Shown here: piece by piece, positions 30,876-42,495 of the stretch
Layout: each line of letters begins with the position of its first letter
How positions within the stretch are numbered: position 1 is the first letter of the stretch
NCBI GenBank assembly: GCA_963920575.1
Contig: OY986967.1
Span: 23,825,648-23,889,647 of the forward strand
Source of the DNA: Narthecium ossifragum
Taxonomy: Eukaryota; Streptophyta; Magnoliopsida; Dioscoreales; Nartheciaceae
Direction: 5' to 3'
Length of the DNA stretch: 64,000 bases
Program-made: the position numbers and the translations under genes
The notes under the pieces: model-generated
Told to the model about the DNA's origin: nothing
Databases searched by the model: none
The model's input: the letters and a program-made list of their open reading frames with translations, nothing else

Positions 30876-33605
30876 ATGAGTACCATCCAAAGATCGTCTT
30901 CGATCAAGAAGCCATCGCTGGGGATGCTGGACGACTCCCTCCACCGGACTTGCGGCATCTTATCCGCGCTCGAGACGTTGCAGATGGAGGAGCCCAAGCT
31001 GTCCCTCGGCTCATCCCTCTACCGGCTCCGTGATGCCATCGCCGACGCCGAAAACCTCCTCGACTACCTCGACTACCTCCGGATCGAGAGGGAGTCCGTC
31101 GTCCCCGAGGAGAAGAAGAAGGCGGTTGGACTCTTGTCTCAGCTCAAGAACTCCTTAAAGTTGCCCGCCAAGCATGATCCGGGTCTGGAGGGGTTAGGCG
31201 ACGCCGTGAAGAGTTTGGAAGAAGCCTCCGCCAGTGCTCGACCTCTGCTCGACCATCTGTCTGCCAGCCCTACGAAGCAGCGGAGTCGGCGAGCGGAGGT
31301 CCAGAGCTATCGCGTCTCGAGCTCGCTGGTGAGCACCGCAGGGGGCGTGGTCTTTGGGCGGGTGAAGGAGAGGGAGGAGCTCGTCGATCTGTTGGTGAAT
31401 CCTGACCGTGGATCTGGTAAGAACACAAACTATTCCGTCGTTCCGTTGGTCGGAATCGGTGGGGTTGGAAAGACTGCTCTTTCTCAAGTTGTGTATAATG
31501 ATGTTAGAGTGAAGAAACATTTTGAAATTAGGATGTGGGTTCATGTTTACGATGATTTCGATGTTAGTCTTCTCACCAAGAAGATGTTGGAGGCAGCGAC
31601 TTTGAAGAAGCCCACAGTTGATAGTTTCTCCATGGTTCAAGAGAAGCTCATAGATGAGTTGAGGGAGAAGAGGTTCTTGCTTGTGCTAGACGACGTGTGG
31701 AATGATGGTCATGAAAGAAGCTTGGAAGGGATTTTTACTCCATTGAGATACGGGAAGATTGGAAGCAGGATTTTGGTGACGTCGAGGCTGGGCACGGTGG
31801 CGGAGATGATGCCGGGGGTGATGCCCACATTCTATTTGAAAGGATTGGAAGGTGATGACTTTTGGGAACTGTTCAAGGCATCTGCTTTCGCCGATGAGGA
31901 TCCTGAAGATCATATAAGATTGCAAGAGGTGGGACGTGAAATTGCCAACAAGCTGATGGGTCTCCCTTTGGCAGCGAAGCATGTAGGTGGGTTGTTGAGG
32001 GAAAAATTCGATCCTGACTACTGGTTAAACATTCTGAAACACATCGACTCATACTTGGAACAAGGCGATAATGCTGCCGTGCACGTGTTGAAATTAAGTT
32101 ACAATCGATTACTTTCCCACCTGCAGAAATGCTTTGCTTATTGCAGTATATTTCCCCCAGGTTATCGATTTCATAAAGAAAGTCTGGTCTTTATGTGGAT
32201 GGCTGCGGGTTTAATCCAGCCATCCGAAGATGTTAGGGACAGATTGGAGGATATTGGAGGGAGATACTTTGATGATTTATCCAAAAGGTTGTTCTTCGAT
32301 GCGCAGAAGGAACATGTTGTTCACGAATTGTTTGATAAAGCCGGTGAGTTATCGCCTGTCAGAAATAGGGTTGAGACATATTACGTCATGAATCGATTGC
32401 AGTATGTTCTGGCAAGATCGGTTTCTGCTGGTGATTGTTTCAGAGTAGTGGGCCATGAACCAGTTAATATACCAAGGACAGTTCGACATTTATCTGTTGA
32501 GACTGACAATCTGGCTGTGATCAAGAAGGTATTAGAATCAGAGCTTAAGCACTTAATAACTCTTCACTTATCCTATGATGGCAAGATATTCCAACAAATG
32601 ATCTTTGAAGAATTGTTCAGGAGTTTCAAAACTATAAGAGTACTGTTTATATCTGGCCTCTATTTTGAAGTGCTTCCAAGTTCTGTTTCAGGTCTGGTAC
32701 ATCTTCGCTACTTAAATATTAGTCAATCAGCAATTAGAGAACTCCCTCAAGCAGTTTACAGGCTCTATCATCTTCAAGTATTGATGTTAGGGCATCCATT
32801 TGAAGTGGAGGAGGGCATAAATAGCCTGATTTACTTGCGTCATCTAATTTCATCGTCAACAATACCTGGTGTTGGAAGGCTACCTTCCCTTCAAGAATTA
32901 AAGCAGTTTTCTCTCATTCGTCAAAATGGTTACAAGGCAGGTGAGTTCCAGTACCTAGCGGAGCTTCGCGAACTTCATATTCAGCATCTTGAGAACATAG
33001 AATCTGGTGAAGAGGCAGCCGAGGCCAAGCTTCATGAAAAAAAGCATATGAAGAAACTGTCCTTAGAGTGGTGTCACACACAGGATGGTAACGCAGCATT
33101 GGATGAGCAAATACTTGATAATTTCAAGCCGCATAGCTATCTCAAGGAGCTGACAATCCTGAGATATACAGGTTTCAGGTCGCCGGTTTGGATGGAGAAT
33201 CAGTATCTAGAAAATCTTGAATATTTATGTCTAGCAGGCTGCCCAAATTGGAAGTACCTTCCCCCTCTTGGGCAGCTGCCTTTCCTTAAAATTTTGTTTG
33301 TTGGAAGAATGGATGCAGTCAAAGACATTGGTTCTCTTTTCGTAAGGGATGACGGGGTTTATGTGTTTCCACAGCTACAGGAGCTTCAGTTCTTTGGCAT
33401 GGCAGCATGGGAAGAATGGTCTGAAGGCGCGGCAGCTAGTCGATGGTTTCCTCGTCTTAAAAAACTAGTTATTGCGGACTGCCCTAAGCTGAGAGGACTG
33501 CCGCATGTTGTGTACTCCTTACAGACGTTAGAAGAGCAGATTATCAAAAACTGCAGTATGCTAAAGGACGTGCCAGGGGAAGTTTCAAAGGCTTCACTCC
33601 CTTGA
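30876..33605 (+). CDS. CC-NB-LRR (NLR) disease resistance protein, RGA type
   Basis: One open exon of 909 residues. NLRs sense pathogen effectors in the cell and trigger immunity through ATP-dependent assembly. The N-terminal 150 residues are a shortened coiled coil (LRDAIADAENLLDYLDYLRI resembles the EDVID region). The NB-ARC domain shows P-loop GIGGVGKT (193-200), kinase-2 LLVLDDVW with Asp272/273, RNBS-B GSRILVTSR, GLPLA (362-366) and RNBS-D CFAYCSIFPPGYRF. At the MHD position the sequence is VMNRLQYVLA (Met505-Asn506-Arg507), so His and Asp are both replaced. LRRs occupy about 545-905 and end in a cysteine-containing unit. The frame has no stop or shift. The protein is expected in cytosol or nucleus. 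The upstream ATG context is acceptable and no alternative start is needed. Confidence 0.93.
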   Translation: MSTIQRSSSIKKPSLGMLDDSLHRTCGILSALETLQMEEPKLSLGSSLYRLRDAIADAENLLDYLDYLRIERESVVPEEKKKAVGLLSQLKNSLKLPAKHDPGLEGLGDAVKSLEEASASARPLLDHLSASPTKQRSRRAEVQSYRVSSSLVSTAGGVVFGRVKEREELVDLLVNPDRGSGKNTNYSVVPLVGIGGVGKTALSQVVYNDVRVKKHFEIRMWVHVYDDFDVSLLTKKMLEAATLKKPTVDSFSMVQEKLIDELREKRFLLVLDDVWNDGHERSLEGIFTPLRYGKIGSRILVTSRLGTVAEMMPGVMPTFYLKGLEGDDFWELFKASAFADEDPEDHIRLQEVGREIANKLMGLPLAAKHVGGLLREKFDPDYWLNILKHIDSYLEQGDNAAVHVLKLSYNRLLSHLQKCFAYCSIFPPGYRFHKESLVFMWMAAGLIQPSEDVRDRLEDIGGRYFDDLSKRLFFDAQKEHVVHELFDKAGELSPVRNRVETYYVMNRLQYVLARSVSAGDCFRVVGHEPVNIPRTVRHLSVETDNLAVIKKVLESELKHLITLHLSYDGKIFQQMIFEELFRSFKTIRVLFISGLYFEVLPSSVSGLVHLRYLNISQSAIRELPQAVYRLYHLQVLMLGHPFEVEEGINSLIYLRHLISSSTIPGVGRLPSLQELKQFSLIRQNGYKAGEFQYLAELRELHIQHLENIESGEEAAEAKLHEKKHMKKLSLEWCHTQDGNAALDEQILDNFKPHSYLKELTILRYTGFRSPVWMENQYLENLEYLCLAGCPNWKYLPPLGQLPFLKILFVGRMDAVKDIGSLFVRDDGVYVFPQLQELQFFGMAAWEEWSEGAAASRWFPRLKKLVIADCPKLRGLPHVVYSLQTLEEQIIKNCSMLKDVPGEVSKASLP

Positions 33606-36600
33606 CATATTAAACTAAAAAAGTTGCAACAGAGCTGCTAGCTTCAGGTGTTTTTCCTTCCAGTGTCACTAGTGAGCCATGAATGCTCCAATCAGTTGGA
33701 TGATGAGTCACTATCAAGAGGCCTTGGATCCCTTCTCTTGCATTCTTGTTAATCAATGGTGGTTGCATGGGCAGCAGTTGTTTTGCAGCTCGTCTTGCCT
33801 CACATCTGTTCCTTTGGTGGATGCTATGCACCTATTGATTATAGTTCTAAGAGGGAACTATTTAAGGTACATTCTCTTGATCTGTCTCCATCATTTTGCT
33901 GCAGCTACCCTCTCTTGCTATACCCATGGACTCAGCACTCCTTGCTTTAGCATAGTTTTCTTGTATTTTCCTACCAATTTTTTTTTTAATGCTTGCTTTG
34001 AATAGCATGAGTTTGGATCAGGCATTTAATTGAGGGTCTTGGTTTTGAAATGACCACATGTTTCCAATACAGTTGCTAAAATAACTCTAGTGAGACTTAT
34101 TATGCTGTCATCGCTTGCCAATCCTAAGTGCAATAAATGTGCAATATGTGTTTTTCCTTTGCTCTATTCCCTCTGGTTCTTGAGTTGGTTGCATATGTTG
34201 GCATGCTTCAAAGTACGCATTACTGAACTTTAAAGTGATGTTTACAGTAGATCAGGTAATGGAGATCTATTTCTGGTGTGCCTCACTAGTAAAATGTTAA
34301 AGAACACATGGTTAATGAAAATTTTGTTGAGCATGTGACTGACCATTCTAGTGGGCAAACTGCTCTGAAGTCCCGATGAAATTTTCCGTTTAGTAATCAA
34401 GAAAAAGATTATTGTGTCCCACAATCTGGGTTGTGCTAACTGTATCTTCTAATTGAAGTTCGTATTAACTTGTCCATAATAGGAAAGTATCATTTGGAGG
34501 TTGGGCCTTGGCTAGCTATATCTTTTAGTCACTGCGAGGTGAAAACAATAAAAGGAAGATATAAACTGTGCATAGGCGAGACTGTGCGTACATTAGCAGA
34601 TATTTACTACTAGGGAAATATATTATACGAACATATAGCTAAGTAGCAAGAGGAAATGAGTGTTAAGTAATAGTTCTCATGTAGACAAGATAACCATCTA
34701 GAACATGCTCAATATGTGCAAGGATATAAAAAACCTTCGGGAAGTTTTTCTTAATGAGATTATGTATGTACTTTGTAATTTCACCTTATTGTTCTTTTCC
34801 GTCTTAAGGCACATACTGTTCTTCAAGTGCATAGTAGGCTACATGTCTTCTTGCATGAGAAATGACAGCAATAGTTCATGCTTCTTTCAGATATGTGTAT
34901 GCCCGTACATTATGATACTGAACACTAGAAGGGTAACAGAATGCTTCTTGCAGATATCTTGTCAGTGTGCTTGTCTGAATTTTCTGTAATGTTATGATTA
35001 ATAGATAATTTTACTGATGGTCTTTTCCTCAGCTTTTACATCAAGTCATCTTACCTGATTTGGATTTTGTGAGGCTCACCAGAGGTGTAATGTTCATGCA
35101 AATTCAAAAGCAAAATTCTTCAATGTTGCCATTTCTTCTATGTTGGGATTTATCCATTGGACTTTGAATCTCATTGGTGGTTTTGATGCAGGTTATTCCA
35201 TGAAGCATCAATTTATGTATGCATTCGCGTTCAGATAGAGACAGTTATTGATGTGGAAAATGAGAGCTGCAGCTTCTTGTTGGTCATACGGTCATCATGC
35301 TTTTCCGTTAAAATCATATACTTTCATGTCACTTTGAAACAGATTATCCAGTTACGACTTTGTGTAAAAGCGAACAAGTTGGTTCGTATGTAAATATTTC
35401 GCTATGTTGTAGCAAATCAGATAATTCCTACCTTTGCATTTTGCAAATTATTCCTGAGGCATGTAATTTAACATAACACAATGTGCCAGTTTGTGAGACT
35501 CAGAAGCTGTTTTATGTACATGTATATATCGCTTTATTGTCCATGAGTCGGCATTGACTGATTGCTTTTTATGCTATCTGCATTTCTTAGTACATTAAGT
35601 TATGTGATGACACACCAACAATGCTTTCCTGCACTCAGTGATTTATTAAACTGAAGTATCTCATTATATGTGGAGGTTTTATTTGGTCCGAAGCTGTATT
35701 GGAGGAGTGTTTTCTCAATAGAAATATTCTTCCCTCTGAGATAAGTCTGCATTTAATCTTTCTTGAGTTCGATTGTTATGAAGGGGGGTGTTCTGTGACA
35801 AAAACTACAATGGTTATAGGTATTCTGGTATCAGGTCCAAAGGCTTGTCTTTCTCCTCTTTGCTGTAAAAAAGGGGCAAATTTGTATCTAAACTACGTCT
35901 TCTTCCTTTTCTTTTTTTGTTTTGGCTGGTTTGATGGCAAGCTTCTTGATCAAGTTTCGTTCCTATTGATGGTCATATCTATCAATTTTACTTCGTCCCT
36001 TTTCCAACTTATTCTAAGCAATTTGAATGTCTTTTTCTTAATTCCTGTTCGATGGCAAACATCATCATATAGAACGAGTTACTGATGTAGCCGCGGCTTT
36101 ATGTCGAAAAGAACTAGCGAAGCTCATAAATGTATTAATTGCAATTTTGGAGAGCTGGTATTTATTAAACTTTGTCCACTTTCATTGTTGCGATGCCATG
36201 AGAACAGTGACACAAGTGTGGCAGTCTAGTATTGCTCCATCTCCAATGCTTGTCCAACTCCAATTATAACTAGGACAACTCATCCATCCTTTCCAAGAGG
36301 CAAGATCTCAAACATGTGGTACTTTTCTAGTATCTTTTTCTTTTCCTTTTTTTTGATTAGCTAATCGTCTAGATATTTTGTTTAGTTTTTGAGAGGCATA
36401 TCAGTCATCAATTTCATCCTCTTCACCCTTATTTTCTTGATAATTGGTGATTTAGCATGATAATGGATCCTTGCTTTAAGCTCACAGTGAGCAGTGGTGT
36501 GTGGACCTGTTCCACTTGTCCTCAAGTAAAGCAGACAACTCCTCCAGATGACATCCTCTTCACTTGTATTCTCTATCACAAAAAAAATCCAGCATAACCA

Positions 36601-36705
36601 ATTAAGCCACCCTCTCCCCTCTCTCTGAGACCACTGGTTCTCCCCCCTCTCCCACACACTCATCAACACACCACCAGTTTGGTAAGAGGTTAAGGTGTGA
36701 GGAGG

Positions 36706-36709
<4 letters not shown>
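33606..36709. other. Long intergenic region, no gene seen
   Basis: A mildly AT-rich stretch with normal-looking non-coding sequence. Short frames (up to 128 codons) have no family similarity and low-complexity tails. Splice-like motifs near 35180 (TGATGCAGGTTATTCC) hint that part could be 3' UTR of the NB-LRR transcript with introns. The last 100 bases are the 5' side of the CAS gene. Confidence 0.4.

Positions 36710-36766
<57 letters not shown>
36710..36766. repeat. (GA)n microsatellite touching the CAS start codon
   Basis: About 28 uninterrupted GA units run from 36710 into the A of the ATG at 36766 (GAGAGAGATGGC). The run lies in the 5' UTR and would include the Kozak positions. Confidence 0.95.
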
Positions 36767-36773
<7 letters not shown>

Positions 36774-39700
36774 GGCCTTTAGAGCACCAGCAGTCAGCAG
36801 GCCACCACCGCCCACACCCACCAAACCCACTCCCACTGCCACTCCCAAGCCAAGACTCTCTCCTTTGCTACTGTCACCAGCAACGCCTGCTCCTTTCTCT
36901 CTTCTCGCACTCTTCTCCTCGACAGTCACTTGCTCCGAAGCCAAGGCCTTGGCCTTCCCCAAAGAGAAAATTATCTCTTCCATTGATCAGGTATTGTTCC
37001 CCTCTTCATTCCAAAACTGCCCATCAATTTTATACTCGCAATTTGAGTATTTTAATGTGTCATGAAATCTTAGTCATACTTGTTTGAATATTTCTTGAAT
37101 TTTCTTCTTGATTTTGGAGGAAGTATGTGAAACTTGTTGTGGTTTGTTTCCTCATACAAGCATTTGATTGAACAATTATCTTGTTTAAAAGGTCGAGAGC
37201 ACAATAGATCAGGTTGGGGATGTGGGTTCCAAAGTTTTCGATTACTCCCAGTCCATCATTAAGAGTTTGGCTGAGGCTCTGAAGCCGGGAGTCGATGCCG
37301 CGCTGCCGGTGCTGCAAAGTGCAGGCCGGGAAGCGCTGAAGATTGCTTCGCCGGTGGTTCAAGGTGTTTCCAAGCAGGCAACTGAGGCTCTTCAGAGTGC
37401 TGGAGTTGATCCTGGCCCTGTTTTCTCTGCTGCAAAGGTCCTTTCCTTTCTCATTGTTTACTTTTCCTCTTTTCGCGGATCTTTTCTACGTCAGTGGCGT
37501 TCATCATATGCAATATAGTGCTTTCTCAAGTTATAGCAAAACATAAATCATATGCACTCTGGAAAAAGAATCCTGTATGGTCTATCTTGCTCTGTCTGTA
37601 CATTTGACAGTAGCTATAAGCGTATTACTATTGTTACGTTGAGAATTGTACTTGATTTCTATCTTATTTGGTTCTTACGGTTTTTAACCTAAAAATTTTG
37701 CTCATTGGCTTATAGCTCCTTTCTAAGAAATAACTGTAGTTCCTTTACTTAAATGTTATCATCTTTGCTCTTTCTGGCATCGTGCAGAGCCTAAACTTCT
37801 AATTTGAACTATGTTCAGCTATTTGTACACTATAATAGAATTTTACCAACAACTAATTAAGTACAGAAAGAACAGAAGTACTATAGGTTTAGTTTCTACC
37901 TAGTGTTTGTGTGTGTGTGTGCTAATTACATTTTGATTCTTATTTCAAGCTATGCAATCAAAAGGTTCCTCTTAGTTTGATCAGAAGTTGATGGAGGTTT
38001 CATACTGATAGACTGTCGCAGATGCAGCCCAGCAAACCACAAAAGTTATAGAAGGTGCCAAACCCGCTGCTTCAGCAACTGTGGAGATAATTTCATCTAC
38101 TGATCCATCAGTGATCGTTGTGTCGGCTGGAGCATTATTTCTTGCATACCTTCTCCTTCCGCCAGTATGGTCAGCTATATCTTTCAACTTTCGTGGTTAT
38201 ACAGGTAAGTATGTATATATTAAATGGATTTGAATTCATAATAAAAGTAGCAGCTCGAATCATCATCGTCATAGAACCAAAATCTTCTATTAGACGTAGT
38301 GTTGCATTTCCTTCAATATAGGACAGATGTTCTGCGGTCTTTCAATTTTGTCAATTTTGTTTGCAACCTTTTGCCACTTAATTTGTATAAAAGGAGTCCC
38401 GATGCTCTCTTTAATGCTAAACTACAAAAAGAGTTATGCTGATGCCATAGTTGAAACCAGATCATACTTGTCTAGGTATAGAAAATACTTGGGTGATTAC
38501 ATTCTACAAGCTGGCATTGTTTTTCACAATTGTTATGGACCAATTTAGACATTTCTCTGAATGCTAGTGGTTAGTCACTTTCAAAATAATTTGCTAGTAA
38601 ATGTCCGTCATTTCCTAATGTGGGTGGTTTGTATCATGATGACACATGTGCCTTTCAGAATCACTAAGTAGAAAATTTGTACCTTGTGGTCTCCCTCTCG
38701 ATCTGTGAAACAATTGAGTTCATTCATAGAGTGCCCAGAAGTTCATCTTGTTCAATGAGTTCATTCATAATTGTGTCTGTGTTGATTCTAATTCATTATG
38801 TTGATAAATTTTTCGTGTCACCATTAAAAATTTCATTGGGTTTTTAGGCTTATACGACAAGAGCATCTCACATGCAGACTTTCATGTTTAAGTTGTAGTG
38901 GCATCAGTATATCACCAAGGCATATTCTCTCATCCTGATAGCATGCTAAATGATTGTTCATTAAGTGTTAATTCTGTTATAGTTCTCTAAAATTTGCAAC
39001 ATTGGCTAGGCAATCTCAGTCCAGCTCAGGCTCTTGATCTGATATCTACGCAAAACTATCTTATGATTGACATAAGATCTGAGAAAGACAAGAATAAGGC
39101 AGGGGTTCCTCGCCTTCCATCGAACTGCAAAAACAAAATGATCTCAGTCCCGTAAGAAACTTCCTCAGATTTCTTTTCTTTTTATCCAGTTCTTACCTCT
39201 TACAACAATTACAGTTACTAAGAGTAGTCAATTTCTCTCTTCACATAGTCTGGAGGATCTCCCAAGCAAGATAAAGGGCCTTGTCAGGAACCCAAGGAAA
39301 GTTGAAGCAGAAATGGTTGCACTGAAGATTTCATATCTGAAAAGAGTAAACAGAGGCTCAAATATTGTGATCTTAGACTCGTAAGTCCCCTCATTTTAGC
39401 GAGATCATATATAACTCATCAGGGATTTCCGTGCCGTTCGACACATACTGGCACAAATCGACATGTATCATATCGATAAATTACCAGCATGATACATGTA
39501 TCGGCACAGATCTCATGTTGATGCATATATTAGCTCATAAGAGCTTTGTAGTGCTGCACGAGGTCTGTGCTCAGTCCTGATCAACATATATCATGTGAAC
39601 CAGAGACCCGAGATCGGCACAGCAATCCTTGATACACATATGGACAGTAGAAATAGAATGAGCTAGTATTTAGGAATTTATTTCCCAGTGAGATCCAGAA

Positions 39701-39970
39701 TAGGCTGATGTGCAAATGATGACATACAGGTACTCAGATACTGCAAAAATTGTTGCAAGGGCACTCACTAGCCTTGGCTTCAAGAACTGTTGGATAGTGT
39801 CTGATGGATTCTCCGGTGGCAAAGGCTGGTTGCAGAGCCGTCTCGGGACCGACTCTTCCAATGTTTCGTTCGTGGAAGTTCTTTCTCCGTCGAGAATCAT
39901 CCCGGCGGCGGCTAATTCAGCCGCTCTCCAGTCAGCTCGTAAGTTTCTTCCCGGGAGTGTTGACAGTTGA
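36766..39970 (+). CDS. CAS: Calcium-sensing receptor CAS, chloroplast thylakoid protein
   Basis: Six exons (36766-36990, 37192-37437, 38012-38204, 39010-39151, 39249-39380, 39730-39970), GT-AG throughout, 392 residues. CAS binds calcium weakly with its thylakoid-exposed part and takes part in stomatal closure, calcium-dependent signalling and photosynthetic acclimation. Residues 1-60 are a chloroplast transit peptide with a proline-rich stretch. An alpha-helical, low-complexity part follows (QSAGREALKIASPVVQGVSK). One membrane span lies at about 190-208 (IVVSAGALFLAYLLLPPVW). A rhodanese-like domain with motif NYLMIDIRSEKDKNKAGVPR follows, then DGFSGGKGWLQSRLGTDSS and the tail LSPSRIIPAA...ARKFLPGSVDS. 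The residue that aligns with the phosphorylated Thr380 of Arabidopsis is Arg here (SARKF versus SGTKF). Intron 5 carries a hAT-like MITE. Confidence 0.95.
39420..39631. mobile_element. hAT-like MITE in CAS intron 5
   Basis: The left end CAGGGATTTCCGTGCC and the right end GGCACAGCAATCCTTG are imperfect inverted repeats of the family seen complete at 51587-53146. The 8-bp flanks (TAACTCAT, ATACACAT) share only 5 positions, so the insertion is old. About 212 bp. Confidence 0.6.
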
Positions 39971-40029
39971 TCACTTCACATTGAGAGAGGCTGCAAAATT
40001 TGATAATGATCAAATAGCCAATGATTCTT

Positions 40030-40335
40030 GTGTGAACTCATGAAATATTAAATCTGCCTGCTTCTTTGATAATTTAACCTTCCAAAAGGTATTGGTCTCA
40101 TGAAATCTAAATTGTGGACATAAAAAGTCCCTTGACAATGAGTTTTTTTATATATATTAAATATAGGATTTGATCAGCACTATCTCAATTAATTCCAATA
40201 TAATCTAAAAGGCTAATTATTTTTTACAAATCCAATACCGTATCGGAATATGTTCAAACTTGGAATCCCACTTGAACTAAAAGCCACGTACCAAACAGCC
40301 ATATATAGAACAAACAAGGGGAACAGGAAACCATG
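40030..40335. repeat. First copy of a duplicated upstream region
   Basis: Shared order with 41020-41400: TCTGCCTGCTTCTTTGAT, TCTCATGAAATCTAA, GTGGAC(A/T)(G)AAAAGTCCC, AAATATAGGATTT(G/A)AT, AAAGGCTAATTA, GTTCAAACT(T/C)GGA and CCCACTTGAACTAAAA. It lies just upstream of the first small reading frame (40341). Confidence 0.8.
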
Positions 40336-40340
40336 ACAAG

Positions 40341-40634
40341 ATGCCAGCGAGCCAAGATCCTCCGGCGACGACAAAGCTGCAGAAGCCCTCGGCGGCGCCT
40401 CTTCGATTAGTGGTGGTGGCTCCTCCGGCGGCGGCGCAGCGGCCTCTTCCGCCGCCTCCAGATCTTCCAACTTCTTCGTATTGGGATTTCTTAATTCCTC
40501 CATGCATCAGAGAGCACCGGGGATTATGGCTGACGTTAGTAGCGGTAGGAGCAACGTTCGCCTTGTTCATTGTGTTTGAGCTCAAGAAGCTACATGAATG
40601 TCGTCAAACGGGCCAAACGCCTTGTGACCTTTGA
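40341..40634 (+). CDS. Small proline-rich, single-span membrane protein (unrecognised)
   Basis: A 97-residue frame, start ATGCCAGCGAGC. It has a proline/alanine-rich N-terminal half (residues 8-45), a conserved-looking segment SYWDFLIPPC, then a hydrophobic span about residues 62-82 (LWLTLVAVGATFALFIVF) and a basic tail with two Cys. It might be a membrane-anchored small protein. It resembles two other frames downstream (42331 and 43610) in the order Lys/Thr, Pro, Leu, then VVV(A/E)P. No known family was recognised. Exon structure is unknown, and the intact frame together with duplication of its upstream region are the only support. Confidence 0.5.
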   Translation: MPASQDPPATTKLQKPSAAPLRLVVVAPPAAAQRPLPPPPDLPTSSYWDFLIPPCIREHRGLWLTLVAVGATFALFIVFELKKLHECRQTGQTPCDL

Positions 40635-40904
40635 TAATTGTTTTCTTTTTTTTTACCTTCAGATTATATATCCTTTTTCTTCTCCATTGTTTTTGGCTTA
40701 TTTTGGATGTTATTTTGCTGTGGTTAATTTCCGTTATAAAGTTGAGAGATTATCAGTTAGAGATTTACTTATTAATCATCTTCTTTTTAGTTGTTTTATT
40801 TAGGTATTCAGAATTAAGGCTATGACTACCTATGAAAGCCTTGAGAGGATCCAACAACAAAAAAAAAAAGTTTAACATATAAACTACTAGCAAGGAGATG
40901 TAGT

Positions 40905-40983
40905 CGTCACATGAGTTGTCACTAAGAAAACCTATTTTAGTGACGATGTTGTTGTCACTAAGAAAACCTATTTTCTTGTATTG
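40905..40983. mobile_element. Short CACTA-like terminal remnant
   Basis: GTCACTAAGAAAACCTATTTT occurs twice with period about 42. The segment ends TTTTCTTGTATTG, one base from the terminal TTTTCTTGTAGTG typical of CACTA elements. The other end was not found. Confidence 0.45.
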
Positions 40984-41019
40984 AAGTTCTATAGCCTGCC
41001 TATAATTCTGTTGTGAGTG

Positions 41020-41400
41020 AATTCAAGAAATATGAAATCTGTTTGCTTCTTTGATTTAAATCTACTAAAAGGCAGCTCTTTTGTTTAACAGTCTCATTGT
41101 ATTGCATGTTGTTTGATCGATCTCATGAAATCTAAGTAGTGGACTGAAAAGTCCCATTACAATGACCCCTTTTTCTTGTTTTTGTTATTAAATATAGGAT
41201 TTAATCTGTAGTAGCTCAAATAATTTTAATCTAATCTGAAAAAGGCTAATTAATTGTTACAACTCCGATAACTTATTAGATCTCGAGTTTGCATCCATGT
41301 CTAGCCCTATCCTAATTAGTCATCCAAGGAGTTGGATTAAGTTCAAACTCGGAGCCCACTTGAACTAAAACACTCATGAAGCCCTACCAAAAACAGCCCT
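41020..41400. repeat. Second copy of the duplicated upstream region
   Basis: It parallels 40030-40335 (see that entry) with some extra bases, for example the CTCGAGTTTGCATCCATGTC block. The gene-proximal part after 41400 no longer matches, perhaps because later insertions separated it from the small frame at 42331. Confidence 0.75.
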
Positions 41401-42330
41401 TTCTTACATAACAGGATGGTTATAAGTTAATCATTATGTTTTGTCTTACGTGGAGGGGATTATCCGCGGAGCCTACATGGGGGGAGGGGGGGAGTTTGTG
41501 GGGGATGGGGGAGAGAAAGGGGTTAGTGGGGAGTTATTATGAGAGGGGGAGAGAGAGGAGGGTTAATGGGTGGTTATCCTATCAAATGACAGGGAGCCCC
41601 CTAGTGTATATATATATAAATAATCTAGGCAACACTGATACGGGTACATGACATGTGTATGACAAGATACAGACACTTCGATACGGTAATTTTTGAAAAA
41701 TTAGGATACGGATACGGCAATATAATAATACATTTAATATAATACTAAGTTTAAAATTTGAAAAAGTACATTCAAATTTCAAATTGTTCATTTATGTCAT
41801 CTCTAAAAATCAAAAGACTGATGTTTAATAACAATGTATTCATCAACATAAAACATGAAGGAATTTTAAAAACAAATAACTTAAAGAAAATTTCTAACTC
41901 TCTAATTCATCATCCGAATTCTAATTATGTGTTTTGTTGATCTAAATAATCAGATACATAGTGTTTTGTTAAAGTAAAATCTAGTTCACTGCTTACTGGC
42001 CTCTAATGAATGCCTCTCGGATCAAATACATCCTATTTAAACCAAACAAAACAATCCTTAAAAATAGTTAAGAGAACAAATAACGAAACAATCCTTAAAA
42101 ATAGTTAAGAGAACAATTAACGAAGAGAAAAGAAAACACGGTGACGGGCCTGACGGCCAACAAGCAGGATGAGAAGAAGCCAGCCGGACATATATGTAGC
42201 TGACACGTGTCAGATAGGCTGCATGTCTATCTTCTCACAAAATACTATATCGGATCCTGACTTATATCGCATCCAATTCTCTGACTAAATACTGAGAGAC
42301 AAAACAAAGAGGCGAAGAGAAACGCCGTTT
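41401..42330. other. Intergenic with an inverted copy of the 8095-8335 repeat (about 41625-41835)
   Basis: 41435-41590 is G-rich (GGGGGAGGGGGGGAG words). 41625-41835 is the inverted relative of the repeat at 8095-8335. At 42040-42125 a phrase AACAATCCTTAAAAATAGTTAAGAGAACAA is duplicated (period about 36). Nothing coding was recognised. Confidence 0.5.
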
Positions 42331-42495
42331 ATGGCCAACATGGAGGAGGAGGAGAAGACATCGCCGGTGGCGCCGCTCCTAGACGTGGTGGTGGAGCCCT
42401 TATTAACTAGTTCTGCCGGCGGCGGCGCACCATCCTCCTCCAACACATGTCTCTATTGTATATTCTACACACGTCAACGATGCCGCAGGTTTTAA
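42331..42495 (+). CDS. Small proline-rich frame, truncated relative of the 40341 protein
   Basis: 54 codons, start ATGGCCAACATGG. Its first half follows the pattern of the other two frames (EEKTSPVAPLLDVVVEPL), then a glycine/serine stretch and a cysteine-containing end without the membrane span. It may be a decayed paralog, with a frame change near 42435. An upstream phrase (AAAACAAAGAGGCGAAGAG) would be the leader. Confidence 0.3.
   Translation: MANMEEEEKTSPVAPLLDVVVEPLLTSSAGGGAPSSSNTCLYCIFYTRQRCRRF

Noticed and set aside
33606..36000. A second NB-LRR or partial gene downstream of 33605
   Set aside because: No NB-ARC or LRR motif in any frame; short frames only.
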